Positions 5,088-10,745 of a stretch of 10,745 nt of DNA are shown here, piece after piece (within the stretch, counting starts at the first letter, position 1; every line of letters starts with the position of its first letter). Location of the stretch: the NCBI GenBank assembly GCA_934446285.1, contig CAKSEI010000038.1:1-10745 (forward strand), read 5' to 3'. The position numbers and the translations under genes are program-made. The stretch is from an uncultured Eubacteriales bacterium. GTDB taxonomy: Bacteria > Bacillota > Clostridia > Oscillospirales > CAG-272. The notes below the pieces were generated by a model. It did no database searches. It saw only the letters and a list, made by a program, of their open reading frames with translations, and was not told the DNA's origin.

Positions 5088-6908
5088 TTACGCCTGCTCC
5101 TCGCTCTGTGCGGCTTTGACATAAAACTCCGACTGCTTGTCGAACATTTCCCTGTATATGCCGCCGCGTGCGTAAAGCTCCGCGTGCGTGCCGTACTCCT
5201 CGACATGTCCGTCAGCGAACACCGCGACCTTGTCCGCCAACTGCACGGCGGAAAGACGGTGGGTGATGAGAACCGCCGTCTTGCCCTCTATCATTCGGTG
5301 GAAACGGGTGTATATCTCGTACTCCGCCATCGGGTCAAGGGCTGCCGTCGGCTCGTCGAGGATATAGATATCCCCGCCCTTATAGAGCGCGCGGGCTATG
5401 GCTATCCTCTGTCCCTCGCCGCCCGAGGGATTGAAACCGTCGCTGAATATCTCCTTGCCTATCGGCGTGTCATATTTCTTCGGCAGCTTTGACATAAGCT
5501 CCTCAAGCCCACTCCTCCTGCACACATCATCAAGCCTCTCGTTGTCCGGTGAATTTGTCAGAGCTATATTCTTACCGACAGTCAGCGGATACTCGGCAAA
5601 ATCCTGGAATACCGCTGCGAACATCCTCTGATAGCTCGGAAAATCGTACTCGCGTATGTCCCGCCCGTTCAGCAGTATAACGCCCTCCGTCGGGTCGTAC
5701 AGCCTCATTAACAGCTTTATAAATGTCGACTTGCCCGAGCCGTTCTCGCCGACGATGCAGAGCTTTTCGCCGAATTTAAACGACAGATTGAGATTTTTAA
5801 GTGCGTATCTGTCACTGTCGGGATAGCGGAAGGAAACATCTTTGAATTCCACAACGGAGTTTTCGCCGAAGTCAGGCTGAGTATCGCCCGAGAGTTTTCT
5901 CATATTCGGCATATTCATAAAGTCAATATAATCCTGCGTCTGGAGGCTGTTGCTTGACAGCGTGCGATAGCTGTGCATCACGCCCGAAACAGCACCCGAG
6001 AACTGCCTTGCCGATGCCATATATATGGTCATGTTACCTATCGGCAAGGCTCTTTTCAGCACCTCAAAGAGGACTACGGCGTAGAGAGAAGCCTCCTTGA
6101 TAAGGTCCATCGCAGCGCCGACATATGACGAGACGCTTTGCTTATTGAAAATCTTAAGCCTTACCGCGCTGCTCGCCCTCTGCTGCTCCGAATAATTATC
6201 TATGAGGAAGTCCTTCATGGCGAACATTCTGACTTCCTTTGCGGACTTTGCGTCCTCGAGCATATAGCGGTATACGGATGATACCATTTCCTTTTTGCTG
6301 CGCTCGCGGTCAAGCTCATAAACCTTTCGGTCGTTATCCTTTGACACGATATAATTAACTATGATGACCGCTATCATGACTATGAGGATAACGGGATTGA
6401 GGGTGGAAATGATAGATGTTACGGCAATGAGGGAAAAGAGCGCAGCCACAGCACCGCTTATCATATTCACCACGCGCAGCAAGCCCATCACGGTGGTGTT
6501 TGCGCGTATCTTCTTCACCTGTATCGCGGGTATTTCGAGATTTTCGTAGTCCATGTCGAGCACATTGCCGAAGAAGTCCGCCTCAAAGCGTATCATAAGT
6601 TCGGACTGCAGAATAAGCTCGTATTTTGAGTAAAAATGATTTATGAAAAACATAACGGTGGGAGTTACAACCATCACGGCGACATAGGTAATAAGCCTGT
6701 CGATGCGCAGTCCGCCGGTCAGTTCGTTGATTATCAAGCCGGAGAACACGGTATATACGGTAGGTATGACCGCATTCAATACCGATATGAAGAATTTCAG
6801 GACAAGATACACACGTCCGAGAGGCTGCCGCCACACCATGCCGAGCAGCATTTTCGTTATCTTTACCGTAGATGTGAATGTCTGTCCGCCTTTGTCTTTC
6901 TTTTTCAT
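5088..6908 (-). CDS. ABC exporter (TMD-NBD half-transporter), operon gene 2
   Basis: 606 aa, full half-transporter. A six-helix exporter membrane domain fills about residues 1-330. The ATPase domain follows, with Walker A GENGSGKS (387-394), Q-loop Gln435, signature SGGEGQ (495-500), Walker B ending Asp518-Glu519 and switch His550, so the ATP site is catalytically complete. ATG 6908 has AAGGA nine bases upstream. It starts 19 bases after the stop of the preceding exporter and is clearly co-transcribed with it; the pair could work as a heterodimer, though both NBDs look competent. The SGGEGQ-type exporters are common in Clostridia and are linked with peptide export in some contexts, but no precursor gene is seen here, so cargo is unknown. 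The last 100 codons or so are about 95% identical at the DNA level to the third exporter. Confidence 0.93.
   Translation of the reverse strand: MKKKDKGGQTFTSTVKITKMLLGMVWRQPLGRVYLVLKFFISVLNAVIPTVYTVFSGLIINELTGGLRIDRLITYVAVMVVTPTVMFFINHFYSKYELILQSELMIRFEADFFGNVLDMDYENLEIPAIQVKKIRANTTVMGLLRVVNMISGAVAALFSLIAVTSIISTLNPVILIVMIAVIIVNYIVSKDNDRKVYELDRERSKKEMVSSVYRYMLEDAKSAKEVRMFAMKDFLIDNYSEQQRASSAVRLKIFNKQSVSSYVGAAMDLIKEASLYAVVLFEVLKRALPIGNMTIYMASARQFSGAVSGVMHSYRTLSSNSLQTQDYIDFMNMPNMRKLSGDTQPDFGENSVVEFKDVSFRYPDSDRYALKNLNLSFKFGEKLCIVGENGSGKSTFIKLLMRLYDPTEGVILLNGRDIREYDFPSYQRMFAAVFQDFAEYPLTVGKNIALTNSPDNERLDDVCRRSGLEELMSKLPKKYDTPIGKEIFSDGFNPSGGEGQRIAIARALYKGGDIYILDEPTAALDPMAEYEIYTRFHRMIEGKTAVLITHRLSAVQLADKVAVFADGHVEEYGTHAELYARGGIYREMFDKQSEFYVKAAQSEEQA
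5121..5420 (-). repeat. NBD block shared with 9019-9318 (and partly 7181-7251)
   Basis: Aligned by eye, 5121-5420 and 9019-9318 differ at about 16 of 300 positions. Within it, 5341-5411 (signature end to Walker B) matches the corresponding 7181-7251 and 9239-9309 with a single variable base, including silent codon positions. The block lies inside three ABC genes whose membrane domains are strongly diverged. Confidence 0.85.
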
Positions 6909-6927
6909 TTTTTACCGTCCTTTATTA

Positions 6928-8739
6928 TCAGTCCTCTGCCGCCTCGGCGTTTGCCTTGACATAAAACTCCGACTGCTTGTCGAACATCTCCTTATATACT
7001 CCGCCCTGCGAATATAATTCGTCATGCGTACCGTATTCAATGACATGTCCCGAGTCAAACACCGCGACCTTGTCCGCCAACTGCACGGCGGAGAGACGGT
7101 GGGTGATGAGAACCGCAGTCTTATTTTCTATCATATCGCCGAATTGAGTATATATCTCGTACTCCGCCATCGGGTCGAGGGCTGCCGTCGGCTCGTCGAG
7201 AATATAGATATCCCCGCCCTTATAGAGCGCGCGGGCTATGGCTATCCTCTGTCCCTCGCCGCCGGACGGCTCAAAGCCCTCCTCATCTACCCACTTGTCA
7301 ACGAAAGTATCATAACCCTTCGTAAGCTTTGATACAAGACCGTCAAGCCCGCTCTTGCGGCAGACCTTATCGAGCCTGTCTCCGTCACACTTCTCAGTCA
7401 TGGCGATATTCTCTCCGAGTGAGAAATAAAAGAGCGCGAAATCCTGAAAAGCAGGCGAGAAGATACGTTGATACTCGAGATAATCGTATTCGTTTATATT
7501 CCTGCCGTTAAGAAATATCTCTCCCTCTGTCGGAAAATACAGCCTCATTAACAGTTTTATAAATGTCGACTTGCCCGAGCCGTTCTCTCCGACGATACAC
7601 AGCCTATTGCCGCCGTGTATTTTCAGATTCAAATTTTCTAAAGCGTATCTGTCGCTGCCCGGATATTTGAAGCTGACATTTCTGAACTCAATAACGGAGT
7701 CATTATCAAATGTCGGATGAGCGTTGCCGCACAAAAGCTGTTTTTTAGGTATATTCAAAAACTCCACAAGCTCGTCCGTAGTCAGGCTCTTTTCGCAAAG
7801 CTTCAAATATTCGTTCACTATCGTGCTGAGCGATGAGAAAAACTGCGACGTCGCGCTCTGATACACGGTAAGCCCGCCGACGGTCAATCTGTCCATAAAT
7901 ATCAGGAATATCAGATAGGCATACAGGAGAATCTGCTCGGCGCAGCTTATGCCCGCCATGAGAATCCCCGCCCTGTTCTGCTTTTTCTTCAGCTGCAGGC
8001 GCAGATTTGCTATCCTTCTTTCCGAGCCGACTATCTTCTCTACGACCATCTCTCCGATATTAAAGAGACGTATATCCTTTGCGAAGTGAAAATTATCGAG
8101 TATATATCCGTAGCCCCATGCCTTGCGCGACTCTTTATCAACGTCAATTCCCGTCTGATAATTTTTCTTCTGAACCCATTTTGTGATAAGAGAATTTATG
8201 TATACGGTCAGTGCTATCACGGCTATGACAACGGCATTCAGATTTACGAGAATGGCAAAAACCGCCGAAACCGACACTATCGCGGCTCCGAAGTCAACGA
8301 GGCTGTCTATCACGTCGACAGCACCGTTGACGGTATCCGACGCGCGTTTCTTTTTCGTCAGAATATCGGGATTTTCAAGCTGCTCGTAATCCATCGTCGC
8401 GGTATTTCTGAAGAAATCCGCCTCGAGCTGAATACTTATTTCACTCCTCGCCCTGTATGCCGCATTGCCGAGCAGCGAGCCAATCAAACGACTGACAAGC
8501 GGCGTGAGTGCAAATACGGCTACATAAAGCACGAGTCTCGAGAGCCTGCGCTCCCCTATCAATTCGTTTATTATAATACCCGGAGCGACCGTAGCGACAA
8601 GCGTCGCTGCGGTGTCCTTGAGCGCCGTCACAATCTTCAGAAATACGTATTTCTTTTTCCGAACCCTGATAAATCCAAGCAGTGACTTGACCGTCCGCAC
8701 GGTGGAGATAAAGTTTTGAGTTTTTGTATTAAATTTCAT
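6928..8739 (-). CDS. ABC exporter (TMD-NBD half-transporter), operon gene 1
   Basis: 603 aa from ATG 8739. A TTG five codons upstream (8754) is in frame, but the GAGAGA ribosome-site-like run lies between the two, so ATG is preferred. The membrane domain covers about residues 1-325 with typical exporter helices. The ATPase domain carries Walker A GENGSGKS (384-391), signature SGGEGQ (492-497), catalytic Asp515-Glu516 and His547. It is the first gene behind the perfect promoter and palindrome at 8836-8889, with an untranslated leader of about 90 bases. Its membrane domain shows only weak resemblance to that of its downstream partner, whereas the ATPase domains are close. A heterodimeric exporter with the next gene is a reasonable inference; substrate unknown. 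Confidence 0.93.
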   Translation of the reverse strand: MKFNTKTQNFISTVRTVKSLLGFIRVRKKKYVFLKIVTALKDTAATLVATVAPGIIINELIGERRLSRLVLYVAVFALTPLVSRLIGSLLGNAAYRARSEISIQLEADFFRNTATMDYEQLENPDILTKKKRASDTVNGAVDVIDSLVDFGAAIVSVSAVFAILVNLNAVVIAVIALTVYINSLITKWVQKKNYQTGIDVDKESRKAWGYGYILDNFHFAKDIRLFNIGEMVVEKIVGSERRIANLRLQLKKKQNRAGILMAGISCAEQILLYAYLIFLIFMDRLTVGGLTVYQSATSQFFSSLSTIVNEYLKLCEKSLTTDELVEFLNIPKKQLLCGNAHPTFDNDSVIEFRNVSFKYPGSDRYALENLNLKIHGGNRLCIVGENGSGKSTFIKLLMRLYFPTEGEIFLNGRNINEYDYLEYQRIFSPAFQDFALFYFSLGENIAMTEKCDGDRLDKVCRKSGLDGLVSKLTKGYDTFVDKWVDEEGFEPSGGEGQRIAIARALYKGGDIYILDEPTAALDPMAEYEIYTQFGDMIENKTAVLITHRLSAVQLADKVAVFDSGHVIEYGTHDELYSQGGVYKEMFDKQSEFYVKANAEAAED

Positions 8740-8835
8740 TGTTGTCTCTCTCAATTACTGGCGGATGAAGGTGTTCACCGCGCACAGTATATAAAGCCGC
8801 CGCAGTTATTTACCAAATATTGCTTCTACGGTTCA

Positions 8836-8864
8836 ATTATATCATTGTGCTATACTGATGTCAA
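8836..8864 (-). promoter_or_regulatory. Perfect consensus promoter (TTGACA-17-TATAAT) for the ABC operon
   Basis: On the - strand TTGACA (complement of 8859-8864) and TATAAT (complement of 8836-8841) are separated by exactly 17 bases, with TG one base before the -10. This is the full sigma-A consensus. The predicted start is near 8829, about 90 bases before the ATG at 8739. A promoter this strong normally needs a repressor, consistent with the palindrome covering its -35. Confidence 0.93.
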
Positions 8865-8889
8865 TATTTTTTATCAAAAAATATTGACA
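8859..8889. promoter_or_regulatory. Perfect palindrome overlapping the -35, probable operator
   Basis: The 14-base arms TGTCAATATTTTTT (8859-8872) and AAAAAATATTGACA (8876-8889) are exact inverted copies around a 3-base centre. One arm holds the -35 of the ABC operon promoter; the other holds a TTGACA facing the opposite way with no good -10 and no gene ahead of it. An operator for a dimeric repressor is the best explanation. The regulator gene is not identifiable here. Confidence 0.75.
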
Positions 8890-8952
8890 AAATCAAAATA
8901 AAAAAAACAATTCGGCATTATTATAAGAAAAAGCACCATATGAGAGCTATAT

Positions 8953-8989
8953 ATAAAGCGAATTTGCATCTCACGCAAATCCGCTTTAT
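8953..8989 (-). terminator. Hairpin after the third ABC gene, probable terminator
   Basis: ATAAAGCG/CGCTTTAT and ATTTGC/GCAAAT form a 14-bp stem with one A-C mismatch and a 7-base loop. It lies 5 bases past the stop codon of the upstream exporter. On the - strand the tail is TATAGCTC rather than a clean T run, so termination may rely on the stem's own T-rich 3' arm. It separates the third exporter from the operator-promoter region. Confidence 0.55.
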
Positions 8990-8994
8990 GCTTT

Positions 8995-10745
8995 TTATTG
9001 ATTTTCGTTCGCTTTTACATAGAACTCCGACTGCTTGTCGAACATCTCCCTGTACATGCCGCCGCGTGCGTAAAGCTCCGCGTGCGTGCCGTACTCCTCG
9101 ACACGCCCGTCAGCGAACACCGCGACCTTATCCGCTAACTGCACGGCGGAGAGGCGGTGTGTGATGAGAACCGCCGTCTTGCCCTCTATCATTCGGTGGA
9201 AACGGGTGTATATCTCGTACTCCGCGTTCGGGTCAAGGGCTGCCGTCGGCTCGTCGAGAATATAGATATCCCCGCCCTTATAGAGCGCGCGGGCTATGGC
9301 TATCCTCTGCAGCTCGCCGCCGGACGGCTCAATTCCGGTTTCGTCAATTGATTTTCCTATCATCGTGTGTTCTCTCTTCGGAAGAGATTTGACCAATCCC
9401 GAAAGCCCCGCCTCATCGATAGCTTTTTTCAGCCTTTCTGCTTCGCAACTGTCGCTTAAGCATATATTCGTTGCGAAATCAAAGTCATAGCTGTTGCAGT
9501 CCTGAAATACCGGCGCAAACATATCTATATATTCATAATAGTCATAATCGTATATGTTCTTGCCGTTAAGGAGTATTTCCCCCTCATCCGGAGAATACAG
9601 TCTCGTAAGCAGCTTTACAAATGTCGTTTTACCCGAGCCGTTTTCTCCTACGATGCACAGCCTTTCATTACTTTTGACAGTAAGGTTTAACTTGCGGATG
9701 GCATACTTTTCCGAACCGGGATATTTGAAGCTTACGTTTTTAAACTCGATTTCAAAACCGTCGTTTAATCGCGGATGCTCCGTACCGCTCCCGAGCTGCT
9801 TCTGAGGTATTGAGAAGAAGTCTACAATGTCATTCAGGCTGTATCTCATATTTTTAAAAGCCAAAAACGCATCCGTTATGCTCCTTATCGAGTTGCCGAA
9901 TTGCTCTACGGATGATATGTAGATAGTCATAGTACCAACGGTCATGAGCCCCTTGAGTACAGAGAAAATCAAGTACCCGTACAGTGCCGCCTGCTGTGCG
10001 AACCTGCCGAGAGTGGAGACGCCGTCGACGGCTATATTTTGCCTTTGGTACTTCAAATTGCTTTCATCCAAATTTCTTTGACTTTCCATCAGGTGAGAAA
10101 TCATAAATTCCCTGCTGTTGAAAATCTTTGTTTCCATAAAGAACGCAGGCTCTGAGAGCACAAATGTATATACGCAGAGTTTACAGTCAAGAAGATCGGC
10201 TCTCAGGTCATTTTCCCTGCTCTTTTCGGACAGCCATTTGGAGGCAAAGTAATTCATAACGGAAACCGCCGCCACAATAAGCACCATCCAAAGTCCCAGG
10301 GTGAATACCAATGTGAAGATAAGCGCAAACTGAACAACGGCAGCAAACAGTCTGCAGTAAATATCAACTACCTGCGGCATTTGCTCCATAGATTTCACGG
10401 CACGCAGTTCAAGGTTATGCACCTCGGGATTTTCAAACTGCTCATAATCGGTTTCGGTAATTCTGCCGTAAATCACCTTGTTGCTGTTATTATTGAATTT
10501 CGATAGCACATCGGTGATTTTATACTCCGTGAGCTTATTTAATGCAAAGACAATTACGGGCGAACCTATAATCACGGCAGTATATATAATTACCTTATTT
10601 ATATCTGCGTCGGATGTAAGCTCGTTTATCAAAAATCCCGGAAAAACCGCAAAAACCAACGGAAGAACTATGTTCAGCAGCGAGTTAAAGCATCTGAGAA
10701 CGGTATATATTTTACCGTTTGCCTCGCGCTGCCACACATATTTAA
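8995..10745 (-). CDS. ABC exporter (TMD-NBD half-transporter), 5' end outside window
   Basis: At least 580 aa. The frame is still open at the window edge. Comparison with the two neighbours places the Met at 10737 roughly 25 residues inside the expected N-terminus, so the true start is probably beyond the window. The membrane domain carries the usual six helices. The ATPase domain has Walker A GENGSGKT, VFQDC at the Q-loop, signature SGGELQ (Leu in place of the Gly of the other two), LDEPTAALD (Asp codon at 9253-9255) and ITHRLS. All ATP-site residues are present. It is the most upstream of the tandem exporters but is separated from the other two by 255 bases containing a hairpin and a strong promoter, so it is a different transcription unit. 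The last 300 bases are nearly identical to those of the exporter ending at 5088. Confidence 0.92.
   Translation of the reverse strand, partial: KYVWQREANGKIYTVLRCFNSLLNIVLPLVFAVFPGFLINELTSDADINKVIIYTAVIIGSPVIVFALNKLTEYKITDVLSKFNNNSNKVIYGRITETDYEQFENPEVHNLELRAVKSMEQMPQVVDIYCRLFAAVVQFALIFTLVFTLGLWMVLIVAAVSVMNYFASKWLSEKSRENDLRADLLDCKLCVYTFVLSEPAFFMETKIFNSREFMISHLMESQRNLDESNLKYQRQNIAVDGVSTLGRFAQQAALYGYLIFSVLKGLMTVGTMTIYISSVEQFGNSIRSITDAFLAFKNMRYSLNDIVDFFSIPQKQLGSGTEHPRLNDGFEIEFKNVSFKYPGSEKYAIRKLNLTVKSNERLCIVGENGSGKTTFVKLLTRLYSPDEGEILLNGKNIYDYDYYEYIDMFAPVFQDCNSYDFDFATNICLSDSCEAERLKKAIDEAGLSGLVKSLPKREHTMIGKSIDETGIEPSGGELQRIAIARALYKGGDIYILDEPTAALDPNAEYEIYTRFHRMIEGKTAVLITHRLSAVQLADKVAVFADGRVEEYGTHAELYARGGMYREMFDKQSEFYVKANENQ
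9019..9318 (-). repeat. NBD block shared with 5121-5420
   Basis: Second copy of the homogenised ATPase-domain segment. Divergence rises abruptly past 9310, where the codons for the signature motif change (SGGELQ against SGGEGQ). This marks one edge of the shared tract. Confidence 0.85.

Noticed and set aside
8086..8685. A + strand open frame of 199 codons opposite the second exporter
   Set aside because: Antisense to a clear ABC gene, with no ribosome site and no recognisable domain.
8740..8754. TTG start for the second exporter
   Set aside because: No ribosome site upstream of it; the GAGAGA run lies downstream, correctly placed for the ATG at 8739.
8740..8829. Riboswitch or attenuator in the leader of the exporter operon
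   Set aside because: Only short GGCGG/CCGCC and GGTG/CACC pairings are possible and no terminator follows, so nothing beyond an ordinary leader can be supported.
8873..8930. Divergent + strand promoter from the other arm of the palindrome
   Set aside because: TTGACA is present at 8884-8889 but the -10 position reads only ACAATT-like sequence, and the only thing ahead is the 3' end of a - strand gene.

Overview
The window looks like a chromosomal segment of a gut-type Clostridia (Firmicutes), probably near the Ruminococcus/Oscillospiraceae. This rests on roughly 50% GC composition, strong consensus sigma-A promoters, a DUF6110 plus P1B-ATPase gene pair, and the Firmicutes-style family of exporters carrying an SGGEGQ signature. 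The taxonomic call is inference from protein flavour, not from a marker gene.

Left part, + strand (1-2250). A complete tRNA-Thr(GGT) with encoded CCA is followed by a perfect 13-bp hairpin. After about 290 bases with no gene comes a membrane-anchored XRE-family regulator: N-terminal HTH, one transmembrane helix, and a Cys-containing extracytoplasmic part. Next is a small gene whose true extent appears to have been hidden. A well-conserved-looking N-terminal domain is open in the same frame for 54 codons upstream of the first ATG. The only plausible initiator of that domain is ATA, placed after a GGGGG ribosome site. A second, strong ribosome site and ATG lie inside the gene. An extended -10 promoter sits in front of it and a good intrinsic terminator behind it.

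Middle part, + strand (2251-5061). A promoter with a structured leader drives a DUF6110 small membrane-associated protein (89 aa). This is followed 70 bases later by a heavy-metal-type P1B ATPase (711 aa). The ATPase keeps all phosphorylation motifs, but has Cys-Ala-Leu where the family's transmembrane metal site usually has Cys-Pro-X, and its N-terminal domain has no CxxC. The two genes probably form one metal-transport operon. A bidirectional terminator separates it from the convergent genes that follow.

Right part, - strand (5088-10745). Three full-length-type ABC exporters (each TMD plus NBD) lie in tandem; the most upstream one is cut by the window edge. The two downstream ones form an operon with a 19-base gap. 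It is driven by a perfect TTGACA-17-TATAAT promoter whose -35 box lies in one arm of a perfect 14-bp-arm palindrome, a strong operator candidate. The three NBDs share long, nearly identical nucleotide blocks while their membrane domains are very different, which points to gene conversion. The cargo is not revealed by any neighbour inside the window.

The observations most worth following up are the ATA-initiated two-start gene with its duplicated leader, the non-canonical ATPase metal site, and the palindrome-controlled exporter operon with homogenised NBDs.
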